Notes under the pieces: generated by a model
What the model was told of the DNA's origin: nothing
Database searches by the model: none
The model's input: the letters and a program-made list of their open reading frames with translations, nothing else
In this document: piece after piece, positions 28,909 to 37,627 of the stretch
Position numbering within the stretch: position 1 is the stretch's first letter
How the letters are laid out: every line of letters starts with the position of its first letter
Translations under genes and position numbers: made by a program
From: CAZTGB01 sp964612965
GTDB taxonomy: Bacteria > Patescibacteriota > Microgenomatia > UBA8517
Assembly (NCBI GenBank): GCA_964612965.1
Contig: CAZTGB010000006.1
Location: forward strand, 1 to 37,796
Length of the DNA: 37,796 nucleotides
Direction: 5' to 3'

Positions 28909-30558
28909 CCCCGCGAAATGTGCCTTTGGCCAGTGAGTCTTTAATTGGTTAACAAGATACACCCCAGAAACTTTCTCGGGCATTATCACATAGTGTGCCC
29001 CTAATTCTTTCAATCTCTCTCCATGGTTTATTTCCTCAACACGAACTATAACCGTAGCTTTGGTCTTGCGTCTAACGCATTCCTCAAGAAGGAGTTCATT
29101 ATCCTGCACGTCAGACGCTGTTGAGATAATTAGTTTTGCCTTATCAATTTGAAGACTATCTAGTACTTCAGGGTCTCCCATGTCTCCATATACTACATTT
29201 ACTCCATCGTCTCTTAATTTTTTAACAATCGTAGGGTTAAAATCCATCACAAGAAAAGGTATCGCGGTTTTTTTAAGGTATTTAACAACAGGACCTCCAA
29301 CTCTATGTGCTCCAATCACAATAATATGCTCGCTGAAATCATTTTCCACTTTAACTTCAAGAGTGTGAGAAAATCCTTTTCTCTCAAGAATGTTAAGAAT
29401 AGTGGAGAAGTATTTATATATCTTCTTTGATAAAAATATTAGTATCGATGAAACAATAATAGTTATTACAGCAACAGCTGCCATAACAGACAAGGATAAC
29501 TGAGTTACAATTCCAAACTGTACTCCCACCAAAAGCACAATTAATGAAAACTCAGAAATTTGAGAGAGATTTAAGGAAGTCTGGAAAAATGTATGTTTCC
29601 TAAACCCGAAAATAGCCAGAATCACGGAATAAACGAGAGGTTTAAAGATGGTTGCGAAAAGTGAAAAAACTAAAATCGCCAGCCAGTTATTTGCAATATC
29701 AGTTAAGTTCGCCTGGGTTCCTAAGTAAACAAAAAATAGAGTTAAGAAAAAGTCTCTTAGTGGTTTAATTTTCCCTTGTATTTGAATGTGGTAAGGGGAT
29801 GAAGCAAGCGCCACCCCTGCCAAAAACGCTCCAATCACAACCGAAAATCCCAAAACAACAGCTAAGGAAGTAAACATAAAGCACCATGTTATTGCCGTAA
29901 AGAAAAGTAGCTCAGTGGATTTTGCAACTGAATCAAAAATTCTCTCGAGCACAAATTTCGAAAGAACAAAAGTTAAGATGAATAGTCCTGCTGTTTTGAT
30001 AGCCAAAGCCGCAAGAGGCAGGCTGTTTTGAACCCCCAAGTTAAGGGCTGAACTTCCAACAGAAACCATCATAAGAACCCCAATGGCTACAAGATCCTCA
30101 ATAAGTAATATTCCTATCGAGAGCTTGCCGTAAAGAGAGGATAGATCTCTTTTCTCTAGAAGCATTTTAATAACAACCACGGTTGATGAAAATGCGAGCC
30201 CCAAGCCAATATATACGCTTTCCATATTTCCAAATCCCAATGCTGTTGCAATAAAAAATCCTGCAATAGTTGAAACAATAACTTGCCCCACAGCAGAAAC
30301 TATTATTGGAACCCCCAATGTTTTAATTTCCCTTAAATCAAGTTCCATTCCGATTAAAAATAGAACAAATGCAATTCCAATTTCCGGGAAAACGTGAAGA
30401 ATTGGGGAGTCGGCAATATTAAATACTCGAAGAGTAGAAAGAATGACCCCTGTTAATAAGTAGGCTATAACCAACGGAAGCTTTAATTTGTAAACCACAA
30501 ACCCTAAAGTCGAAGCAAGAGTCAAAACTGCAGCAAGCTGGATGAAGATGTTATTCAT
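28897..30558 (-). CDS. CPA2-family cation/proton antiporter with TrkA-N domain
   Basis: 553 residues. About twelve membrane helices in the first 380 (FVLFLIGMELDLREIKTLG and SSTVVVIKMLLEKRD are typical of the KefB/CPA2 exchanger domain), then a cytoplasmic Rossmann-like RCK/TrkA-N domain (IIVIGAHRVGGPVVKYL, VVYGDMGDPEVLDSL) that binds NAD(H) or another nucleotide and gates the exchanger. It probably exchanges K+ or Na+ for H+. It is divergent from the LytR_C-like gene. Confidence 0.9.
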   Translation of the reverse strand: MNNIFIQLAAVLTLASTLGFVVYKLKLPLVIAYLLTGVILSTLRVFNIADSPILHVFPEIGIAFVLFLIGMELDLREIKTLGVPIIVSAVGQVIVSTIAGFFIATALGFGNMESVYIGLGLAFSSTVVVIKMLLEKRDLSSLYGKLSIGILLIEDLVAIGVLMMVSVGSSALNLGVQNSLPLAALAIKTAGLFILTFVLSKFVLERIFDSVAKSTELLFFTAITWCFMFTSLAVVLGFSVVIGAFLAGVALASSPYHIQIQGKIKPLRDFFLTLFFVYLGTQANLTDIANNWLAILVFSLFATIFKPLVYSVILAIFGFRKHTFFQTSLNLSQISEFSLIVLLVGVQFGIVTQLSLSVMAAVAVITIIVSSILIFLSKKIYKYFSTILNILERKGFSHTLEVKVENDFSEHIIVIGAHRVGGPVVKYLKKTAIPFLVMDFNPTIVKKLRDDGVNVVYGDMGDPEVLDSLQIDKAKLIISTASDVQDNELLLEECVRRKTKATVIVRVEEINHGERLKELGAHYVIMPEKVSGVYLVNQLKTHWPKAHFAGLGR

Positions 30559-30586
30559 GTTTTAGTCATTTAATATTAACAACATA

Positions 30587-30616
30587 TTGTGAAAACTTAA
30601 AGAGCTCTTGTATACT
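30587..30616 (+). promoter_or_regulatory. Promoter of the LytR_C-like gene
   Basis: TTGTGA 30587-30592, 18-base spacer, TATACT 30611-30616, 6 bases to ATG 30623. Confidence 0.6.
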
Positions 30617-30622
30617 CTTAAT

Positions 30623-31507
30623 ATGCCATCTGCCAGGCGACAAAGACGTGCTGTCAAAAAAAGAAAATCGAAATCTGCACCCATTATTAAAATTGTTGTT
30701 TTTCTTCTAATTCTTTTTGTCGGTTTCATTTTCCTTAAGCTAAATACTAAATACTGGAACGGGAAAGATAAGTTGGCAGTCGCCATCCCAAAAGAAGGGG
30801 GAGACGTATCAGTTGTTTTAATTGATCCTTCATTAGGTGAAGAAACTGAATTTATTATCCCTGCAGAAACTGAAGTCAGTGTTTCTCAAAACCTTGGGAC
30901 CCTTAGGATTAAAAATGTCCTACAGCTTGGAATAAATGAAGGGGTTGGGGGAGAGCTCCTTCCCAAAACCATTACTAAAAGCTTTCTTTTTCCAATATAC
31001 CTTTGGAATGACCAAACTCCCGATAATTTAAAATTCATCACAACAAAAAATTCTAATATTCCAATAGGGGATAGGTTAGCTATTTTTCTTTTTGTAAAAA
31101 ATGTTAAGAATTTAGACAATTCACAAATTGATTTAGCAAAGAGCCAATTTTTAACAAAAATAAAATTATCAGATGGAGTGATGGGGTACAAAATTCCAGG
31201 AGAAATTTCTCAAAGATTAACCTTTTACTTTTCAGAAAACGAATTCTCGGAAAAAGGAACTAGAGTTTACATAAAAGACGCAACTGGCATCGGGGGAACA
31301 GTTGAAAGGATTGGAAAAATAATAGAGGTAATGGGTGCAAAAGTCATTTCACTTGAAAAGGTACAAAAGGAGGAGGTGAGTTGTATTATAAGTGGAAAAG
31401 ATAAAGAGGCCGTAGCCAAAATTTCAAGATTGTTTGATTGCAAACAAGATAAAAACCTTTCTGAATTTGATGTAGAAATAAAGTTTGGGACGAAATTTAT
31501 CCTGTAG
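30623..31507 (+). CDS. Membrane-anchored protein with a LytR C-terminal-like domain
   Basis: 294 residues: a very basic N-terminus (SARRQRRAVKKRKSK), one membrane helix (about 22-40), an extracytoplasmic region of about 170 residues that weakly resembles an LCP domain, and a C-terminal segment RVYIKDATGIGGTVERIGKI followed by GAKVISLEKV, which fits the LytR_C domain found after LCP phosphotransferases. LCP proteins attach polymers to the cell wall. I do not see the conserved LCP Arg/Asp motifs, so activity is doubtful. ATG 30623 follows from the promoter; the frame is open from TTG 30608. Confidence 0.6.
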   Translation: MPSARRQRRAVKKRKSKSAPIIKIVVFLLILFVGFIFLKLNTKYWNGKDKLAVAIPKEGGDVSVVLIDPSLGEETEFIIPAETEVSVSQNLGTLRIKNVLQLGINEGVGGELLPKTITKSFLFPIYLWNDQTPDNLKFITTKNSNIPIGDRLAIFLFVKNVKNLDNSQIDLAKSQFLTKIKLSDGVMGYKIPGEISQRLTFYFSENEFSEKGTRVYIKDATGIGGTVERIGKIIEVMGAKVISLEKVQKEEVSCIISGKDKEAVAKISRLFDCKQDKNLSEFDVEIKFGTKFIL

Positions 31508-32219
31508 CTTCAGGATTTTCCTCAAAGGAAATAATTGGTCCCTCTTTATGTACAAGTTCGGGGGGAGTGAATGAAATATATTCAATTTTCTCTGCAGGAA
31601 ATGAAGCAAAGTCATGAGCCTCAGAACTTTTAAAAATTTCCTTAATAAAAACTTTTGCCCCTTTTGAATCAATAGTTTTAACTAATACCTGGTAAGTATT
31701 ACCAAGTTTAATAAGTCTTCCAAGCCTTGCGGCTAAATCATCAGGGAGCCTTCCGACATATTTCCCTTCAGAAGTAATTACAGATACCCTATGGGGATGT
31801 GTTAAAAGTTTTAACTCCTCACCAGACGAAAGCTTTGCTAAACAATCACTATCTCCCGTATGAAGAAGAGTAATTATTTTAGTTTTTCCTGGTTCTTCCA
31901 AAAAAGCATCGGGTGAAATCACAGAAGAGAATAATTTATCATTCTTCTTGAGAGTCTTCCATTTTTCTAAAGATTTAATTGCAATTGAGTTTGTTGAATC
32001 AATTTTTAATACAGTCTCTGCAGTATTCTTTGCTTTTTGAAGCTCTCCGATTTCAGCATACGCTCTAGCCAATCTATTTAAAGCATCAGCATCATTAGGG
32101 GTAATTTTGATAATTTGAAGATTAATGCGAACTGCTTCTTTCCAATTACCCGTGAGGGCTTGAGTAATTGCATTTTGGGCTAGGCTATCATCCATGATTA
32201 ATTTATTTTGTATTGTCAT
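31497..32219 (-). CDS. TPR protein with a small C-terminal beta domain
   Basis: 240 residues. Two TPR units in the first 90 (GNWKEAVRINLQIIKITPND and ADALNRLARAYAEIGELQKAKNTAETVLKI-type), then a beta domain with GKYVGRLPDDLAARLGRLIKLG and VLVKTIDSKGAKVFIKEI, which resembles a HIRAN-like fold. Probably a scaffold protein. The true start may be ATG 32195, since the promoter -10 box at 32227-32222 lies only 2 bases ahead of ATG 32219. Its end overlaps the convergent gene by 11 bases. Confidence 0.75.
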   Translation of the reverse strand: MTIQNKLIMDDSLAQNAITQALTGNWKEAVRINLQIIKITPNDADALNRLARAYAEIGELQKAKNTAETVLKIDSTNSIAIKSLEKWKTLKKNDKLFSSVISPDAFLEEPGKTKIITLLHTGDSDCLAKLSSGEELKLLTHPHRVSVITSEGKYVGRLPDDLAARLGRLIKLGNTYQVLVKTIDSKGAKVFIKEIFKSSEAHDFASFPAEKIEYISFTPPELVHKEGPIISFEENPEATG

Positions 32220-32221
32220 AA

Positions 32222-32249
32222 AGTATAGAGATAGGAATCAGCTTGTCAA
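32222..32249 (-). promoter_or_regulatory. Promoter of the TPR gene
   Basis: TTGACA (32249-32244), 16-base spacer, TATACT (32227-32222) on the minus strand. The expected start falls inside the first ATG, which favours the second ATG at 32195. A plus-strand TATAAT at 32255-32260 for yebC is next to it. Confidence 0.65.
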
Positions 32250-32271
32250 TATTGTATAATCGAACCTGGTT

Positions 32272-32976
32272 ATGTCGGGACACTCACACTACGCAACAAT
32301 CAAAAGGCAAAAGGCAACAACGGACGCCGCTAAAGGTAATATTTTCTCTAAACATGCAAGAAATATTCTGCTTGCAGCCAAAAGTGGGGGAGATCCAGAT
32401 TTAAATTTTAAGTTGAGAGTTGCAATCGATAAGGCACGTGTCGACAATATGCCTAAGGAAAATATAGAACGAGCCATAGCAAAAGCCACGAGTGAGGGGG
32501 GAAATTTGGAGGAGATCGTCTATGAAGGTTTTGGCCCAGCCGGAATTTCAGTAATAGTTGAAGTGGCAACTGATAACAAAAACAGAACTGCCCAAGAGAT
32601 TAAAAATCTTTTTGATAAATCAGGAGGAAGATTGGCGGGTCCCGGGGCAGTTTCATATAACTTTGACAATAAAGGGTTTTTGTTAGTTAAAAAAACTGAA
32701 GATCCAGAATCACAAATGTTATCACTTATAGACGCAGGGGCAGACGACATTGCGGAAGTTGAGGATGGCATCGAAGTTTTTACACAGCCCGAGACACTCG
32801 GACAATTACGAAAAAAACTAATTGATGCCAGATTTGAAGTAATTGAAACCGAACTTCAAATGAAACCTAAAACAACCCTCGAAGTTTCAGATCCCAACCA
32901 ACAAGAAAAAATTATTAAGTTTTTAGATTCTTTAGAGGAGAATGGTGATGTCCAGAAAGTATACTCAAATTTCTAA
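32272..32976 (+). CDS. yebC: YebC/PmpR-family protein
   Basis: 234 residues. SGHSHYATIKRQKATTDAAKGNIFSKHAR at the start (the family has SGHSKWxxIKxxKxxxDxxRGKxFSK), NMPKENIERAIAKA, YEGFGPAGISVIVEVATDNKNRT and the C-terminal LDSLEENGDVQKVYSNF. Described as a DNA-binding regulator and, in recent work on relatives, as a ribosome-associated factor that helps proline-rich translation; if so it would share a task with efp in this window. TATAAT at 32255-32260 is 11 bases before ATG. Confidence 0.95.
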   Translation: MSGHSHYATIKRQKATTDAAKGNIFSKHARNILLAAKSGGDPDLNFKLRVAIDKARVDNMPKENIERAIAKATSEGGNLEEIVYEGFGPAGISVIVEVATDNKNRTAQEIKNLFDKSGGRLAGPGAVSYNFDNKGFLLVKKTEDPESQMLSLIDAGADDIAEVEDGIEVFTQPETLGQLRKKLIDARFEVIETELQMKPKTTLEVSDPNQQEKIIKFLDSLEENGDVQKVYSNF

Positions 32977-33015
32977 GAAAATCCCAGTAAGGCAGGTAAA
33001 TAGTACAACATTATT

Positions 33016-33786
33016 ATGACCAAACGTCGAAGATTTTTAATCACTTCAATTATTCTTTCTTTCGGATTCTTGGGTATTCAGTTTTTAACAAACCAGAATA
33101 GATTTTTTGCAATTGGCATACTAGGAACTTTAACTGCTGCACTGTTTGCATGGTCCCTATTGGAAGGATTGGGCCGCAATATGACGCTTTTAACTTTAAT
33201 TTTGCCTATGTTTTTTACACTAGGCGTTGGAATATTCTGGTTTCTTTTACCCGGGGGAATTTTTGCCCGTATTCCAATCGTAATTTTTTATGGAGTTGGA
33301 ATATATGTTTTGAGTTTGACTATGAATATTTATTCAGTTTCTGCTATTAGAACAATAGCACTTTTAAGGGCGGCTAGAGGAGTTGGCTTTGTACTCACTT
33401 TGGTTACTTTCTTCCTTGTTTTTGATGCAATTTTATCACTTAGATCTCCACTTTGGTTAACTGTGCCGTTAGTCTCAGCTTTTTCATTTCCCCTTTTTGC
33501 CCAAGGGTTTTGGTCGGTAAACCTACAGAGCGAATTTTCAAAAGAATTGTTAAACCTTTCCGTCGTTTCATCACTCATAATAGGGGAGGTTTCGTTAGCT
33601 CTTTTTTTCTGGCCGGTAAGCGTTGTCGTTGGTTCACTCTTTTTAACGGTAGCTGTATATATGATTTTAGGTTTAGGTCAGGCACGTTTAGAGGGAAGAC
33701 TCTTCTCTGTCACAATTAAGGAATTTCTTACAGTTGGTATTTTGGTATTTATAGCCATATTTTTTGCAACTCATTGGGGAGGATAA
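33016..33786 (+). CDS. Multi-pass membrane protein of unknown function
   Basis: 256 residues, about eight membrane helices with very short loops (RRFLITSIILSFGFLGIQFL, MTLLTLILPMFFTLGVGIFWF, FLTVGILVFIAIFFATHWGG among them). Few charged residues; Arg pairs (RAARG) at the likely cytoplasmic side. No family recognised. It is the last gene before the AT-rich accessory stretch. Confidence 0.75.
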   Translation: MTKRRRFLITSIILSFGFLGIQFLTNQNRFFAIGILGTLTAALFAWSLLEGLGRNMTLLTLILPMFFTLGVGIFWFLLPGGIFARIPIVIFYGVGIYVLSLTMNIYSVSAIRTIALLRAARGVGFVLTLVTFFLVFDAILSLRSPLWLTVPLVSAFSFPLFAQGFWSVNLQSEFSKELLNLSVVSSLIIGEVSLALFFWPVSVVVGSLFLTVAVYMILGLGQARLEGRLFSVTIKEFLTVGILVFIAIFFATHWGG

Positions 33787-34033
33787 ACAAAGCTTCACAT
33801 CAAAAAATAGACACGGAACCTAAAAAGGGGAGAGAGGTGACAAGGCGCACACCATAATTATAGGGTATATATTTTATTCTGACATATCTTTTCACGAATA
33901 CTGGAGGATGTTTTCACGAAATACGACATAATGTTAAAAAAAGAAAAAACCCGAAACATGTTTTCTAAGAGGTGATACCGATTGATATAGTTATTAGCTT
34001 CAAAAAATATACTTTGTACTCATTTTACCTTGG
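33787..34033. other. AT-rich intergenic stretch with a short direct repeat
   Basis: No gene seen. TTTTCACGAATAC (33889-33901) and TTTTCACGAAATAC (33911-33924) form an imperfect direct repeat 22 bases apart. AGCTTCAAAA occurs near 34000 and again near 34950, on either side of the endonuclease remnant. No clear promoter or terminator. Confidence 0.4.
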
Positions 34034-34592
34034 ATGTGGATAACTAATATGGACTTTCCAAACTCGACCCAAAGACCCTTTTATGTTTATACTTATTTAA
34101 TGCTCAATAATAAGGTTTTACCTGAAAATTATATTGCAGGTTTGGTTGAAGGCGAAGGATGTTTTATCCTCCAGTATCGACGCGAAGTCAAAAGAAATCG
34201 TCCAGGACAACCAATGTACTTTCCGTTGGTTTACAGCCTTTGCAATAGTCCTAAGAAGCGACGATAGTCAATTGTTAGAGATGGTCAGGAACACACTTGG
34301 TTGTGGAAGTATTAGCTTTACGCGCGATTCAGCCCGATTCCAAATACAAGATATGTTAACACTCAAAGAAAAAGTAATACCTTTCTTCGATGCATTTAAA
34401 CTATATGGTAAAAAGAGCTACGATTATCAATTATGGAAAGAGGCATTAGAAATACTTGTCACAAACCGTGGATTAAAAGAAGAATCACACTTAAAGGAGG
34501 AGAACAGGAGACTCGAATTACTGCGTAACAAAATGAAACAATATAAAAGTCATTTGGCACGTCCTCATAAATGGTCATCGCTAGCAGTGTAG
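34034..34592 (+). pseudogene. LAGLIDADG homing endonuclease, frameshifted
   Basis: The first frame carries the LAGLIDADG helix (NYIAGLVEGEGCF, about residues 32-44) and stops at 34267. The second frame continues the same protein: TAFAIVLRSDDSQLLEMVRNTLG, then IPFFDAFKLYGKKSYDYQLW, both typical of single-motif LAGLIDADG_1 proteins. Total length of 559 bases is one more than a multiple of three. Removing one C at 34223-34224 joins the frames as YFRWFTAFAI. Free-standing: neither neighbour gene is interrupted and I see no intron. A sequencing error is possible. Confidence 0.8.
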
Positions 34593-35191
34593 GGAGTTAT
34601 TTACTATACGACGTACATTAATACTTTTGCGACGTATTCTAAATTCAAGCCTTAGGGTGTAGTGGTATTTATTCTTATATTCTTCTTTCCATTGGTAGTT
34701 ATTTTTTATTGTCATTTATATTTATTTATCCTCTAATTCATATTTCTATAAAATATACTCCTCCCAAAATAAGCCGAAAGGAATTTTTGACCATTTGACC
34801 CTCTCCCCTGTTTTTAGAAAAATGAATTAAATAAAAGTAGAAATTTATTAATTTAATGTATTTTCCGTAATTGTGGGCTAAACGAGACGATATGTTAATC
34901 GTCTTTGTTATTACTAATGCCTTAAAATCGATTTGGTGAGGTTTTAGCTTCAAAATAGGCACAAAAAACACATAATACCTTGACTAAGATTAATAACTAT
35001 TCGTTTAAGTTGTTTATATTTCAAACTTCATTAGAATGACTTTAAGAATTTATTTTTATCTTTTTAAAGAATTATAGAATGGAAATATATTTTATTGATA
35101 AACAAGAATTGAAAATTATATGAAAAAAGTTATAGAAATTCTTTTAGTTTAAATTTAATTAGTACAAACAAAATTTGATTTCTAATTATTT
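34593..35191. other. 600-base AT-rich stretch without a gene
   Basis: Very AT-rich, stops in all frames. One clear hairpin: AGACGAT (34885-34891) with ATCGTCT (34898-34904), loop of six, followed by TT, a possible weak plus-strand terminator. Several TA-rich runs resemble -10 boxes but without matching -35 elements. I see no tRNA or other RNA gene. Confidence 0.5.
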
Positions 35192-36589
35192 TCATGCGTG
35201 AAAAAAGTCAATTTTTCTTAAGTTCGTTTTTGTTAAATTTATTTTTTTAATATCTCCAATTAGTTTGATTATTTGATCTATGCATTTAATACATCCTTGC
35301 TCAAGAGATATTTTTCTACTCATTCCCTTTTCAGTCCAACAATACTCTACTTCTAGTTGTTTTATAAACTTTTTACTTCCTAATGACTCTGTTTTATCCA
35401 GAGATACAATCCAACATCGCCCCTCCATATCCTGAATTGCAATTCTATACTTCATCTTCTTTAAGACACATATTACTTGGAGTTTTTTATAAATCGGCGT
35501 CTTCCTCATAACATCCTCATCAGATGGGTTTGTTGTTAAATATTCATAACCAACATTTCTATTTAGAATCTTTTTGTCTCTCAGATTGTTTGATTTCCAT
35601 TTCAAGACGGTCAAAAAACCGAATATGTTCTTGGCTTCCTTAGAAAGTCTTATTACAGTAACAACTTCATTTAAACAATTTTTATTTTTATAACCTATGA
35701 TTGTTCTCGAAGTTTCGTGTTCACCTCTAGAAGAAATATTGGGATCGAACTTTAGTGGTTTGTAATTATTATTTTTTACTATTTCAGTTTTGATTAATTT
35801 AATTAACTCTACTAATTTGATACTGGGTGGCAATGTCGCTTTTGACTCAATTTCTTTTCCTTGTTTTTCTATGAAGATAGAACCATCTCTTTTTGACGCT
35901 TCAATAATCATTTTTGAATAAGGTGTGTTTGATTCTCTACCGCTTTGGATTGTTTGTTTTTTAAATTTGTTAAAAAAATTGATTGTTTTATTAAAAACAC
36001 CCCTTTTGATAGATTTGATATCGATTTTTACAACATTTGATTCTTCAAAGAGTTTAGCCTTAAATTTTTTTCTCGAAGACAAAGTATAAGGATAAAGCGC
36101 TGGCTTAGATTCAAGAGTAATTTTTAAGTTGTCTAATTCGTCTTTATATGTATATCTTTTTGATACCCGTGTAATATATGGTTCTAGTTTTTTAGTGTGT
36201 TTGAGTACCCAGGGCAAGTCCACTTCTACAAAACCACCTTTCCTTTTGTTTTTGTTTATATTCAAAAAAATACCCTTCTTTTTGGTTAGCATAGATTCTT
36301 TATCTTTTGTTTTTATCTCTATTACCCCATCACCTTTTAAAAACCAGATATGTGGAGGTTGATATTCTTTGCTTATATCTAAGTTTGATCTCTGTCTAAA
36401 TCTCAAAACAGTACTCTTATTTTTACTGAAGTTATTAACCGGATCGAAATAGGTGGTCGCTAGAACTTCTGATAAAGGTTCAGATTGTGTAATTTTTTTC
36501 AAAAGACTTTTCAAAACATTAAGATTAACTGTACTTTTATATATAAAGCTTTTTTCAAATCTGTTTGCATATAAATTAAAGGTGTTCAT
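35192..36589 (-). CDS. VTC/CYTH-like (triphosphate tunnel) protein, possibly two tandem units
   Basis: 465 basic residues with a pattern close to VTC/CYTH domains: FEKSFIYKS at the start, TTYFDP near 46, LRFRQR near 63, VIEIKTKDKE near 90, then LEPYITRVSKRYTYKD and LKITLE near 155. These correspond to the basic and acidic strands that line a triphosphate tunnel. The C-terminal third repeats a similar rhythm (KYRIAIQDMEGRCWIVSLDKT, QLEVEY). VTC enzymes make polyphosphate and CYTH enzymes hydrolyse triphosphates or make cAMP. Assignment is by eye. TATAAT (36601-36596) lies 6 bases before ATG. Confidence 0.5.
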   Translation of the reverse strand: MNTFNLYANRFEKSFIYKSTVNLNVLKSLLKKITQSEPLSEVLATTYFDPVNNFSKNKSTVLRFRQRSNLDISKEYQPPHIWFLKGDGVIEIKTKDKESMLTKKKGIFLNINKNKRKGGFVEVDLPWVLKHTKKLEPYITRVSKRYTYKDELDNLKITLESKPALYPYTLSSRKKFKAKLFEESNVVKIDIKSIKRGVFNKTINFFNKFKKQTIQSGRESNTPYSKMIIEASKRDGSIFIEKQGKEIESKATLPPSIKLVELIKLIKTEIVKNNNYKPLKFDPNISSRGEHETSRTIIGYKNKNCLNEVVTVIRLSKEAKNIFGFLTVLKWKSNNLRDKKILNRNVGYEYLTTNPSDEDVMRKTPIYKKLQVICVLKKMKYRIAIQDMEGRCWIVSLDKTESLGSKKFIKQLEVEYCWTEKGMSRKISLEQGCIKCIDQIIKLIGDIKKINLTKTNLRKIDFFHA

Positions 36590-36638
36590 AAGCGGATTAT
36601 ATTATAAACAACCCCTAAATTAGTAGTGTCGCACATTC

Positions 36639-36667
36639 TTGACACCCTATTCTTAATATTATAGACT
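36639..36667 (+). promoter_or_regulatory. Promoter of the recombinase gene
   Basis: TTGACA 36639-36644, 17-base spacer, TAGACT 36662-36667, then 6 bases to GTG 36674: a leaderless arrangement. It is divergent from the VTC/CYTH-like gene. Confidence 0.75.
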
Positions 36668-36673
36668 GATCTT

Positions 36674-37627
36674 GTGACTGACACTGCCGTCAATCAGTCT
36701 GAGATTGCAAAAAAAACCAGAGACTTCTTAGAATATCTCCAGGTAGAGCGCGGCGCCTCCCCCCTAACGATTCGTAACTACAGACATTACTTAAACAGAT
36801 TTATCCTTTGGATGGAGTCTCAAGGCATCAGAGAAAACCTAAAAGATATTAACCAAGATGTGATAAGAAGCTATCGAGTATTCCTTTCAAACCTCTCCGA
36901 TGGAAAAGGTGGAACCTTAGGAAGACGCACCCAAAGCTACCATGTAATAGCCTTAAGAAGTTTTCTTAAATGGCTTATTAGAAATGATTATGCTGTAATG
37001 GCCCCAGATAAAATAGATTTACCAAAAGTTGACGAAAGAAAAATTGAATTTTTAAACGGTGAACAAGTAGATAGACTGTTAAACGCACCATCTCTTTCTA
37101 CAATTCAGGGAAAAAGAGACAAAGCAATATTGGAAGTATTATTCTCAACAGGTCTTCGTGTTTCTGAGCTTTCCCATTTAGATCGCGACAAGATAGATAT
37201 GGAAAGACGAGAGTTTGGTATTATAGGAAAAGGTGGCCGGACCAGGGTTGTATTTTTGTCTAGTCGTTCGGTGGATTGGCTTATTAAATATTTAAACGAA
37301 AGGAATGACCATTTCAAACCATTGTTTATTAGGCACAAAGGAAAGGTAGAACCAACAATGCCTGATGAAAAAATGCGACTTACTCCCCGATCAATTCAAA
37401 GAATGATTAAGAAGTATTCACATAAAATGAAGCTTCCGATTGAGGCTACGCCTCATAAACTTAGGCACAGCTTTGCCTCAGATTTATTAAATGCTGGAGC
37501 CGACATAAGAAGCGTTCAAGAAATGCTGGGACATAAAAATATTTCAACAACGCAAATTTACACACATGTTACAAATAAACAATTAAGAGATATTCATGAA
37601 ACATTTCATGGAAGAGGTGGTAATTAA
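36674..37627 (+). CDS. Tyrosine recombinase, XerC/XerD type
   Basis: 317 residues. N-terminal SAM-like domain (FLEYLQVERGASPLTIRNYRHYL) and a catalytic domain with R162 (STGLRVSEL), K186 (GKGGR), H261 and R264 (HKLRHSFASDLL), H287 (LGHKNISTTQ) and the nucleophile Y296 (IYTH). Size and motifs fit chromosome-dimer resolving Xer proteins rather than a large phage integrase, but it lies beside an accessory stretch, so an integrase role is not excluded. GTG start supported by the promoter. Confidence 0.9.
   Translation: MTDTAVNQSEIAKKTRDFLEYLQVERGASPLTIRNYRHYLNRFILWMESQGIRENLKDINQDVIRSYRVFLSNLSDGKGGTLGRRTQSYHVIALRSFLKWLIRNDYAVMAPDKIDLPKVDERKIEFLNGEQVDRLLNAPSLSTIQGKRDKAILEVLFSTGLRVSELSHLDRDKIDMERREFGIIGKGGRTRVVFLSSRSVDWLIKYLNERNDHFKPLFIRHKGKVEPTMPDEKMRLTPRSIQRMIKKYSHKMKLPIEATPHKLRHSFASDLLNAGADIRSVQEMLGHKNISTTQIYTHVTNKQLRDIHETFHGRGGN

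Noticed and set aside
34034..34592. Group I intron carrying the LAGLIDADG gene
   Set aside because: No interrupted gene or tRNA/rRNA flanks it, and I could not find intron core pairings.
33990..34960. AGCTTCAAAA on both sides of the endonuclease remnant as attachment sites
   Set aside because: Only about 11 bases are shared in very AT-rich sequence, which can occur by chance, and flanking bases do not match.
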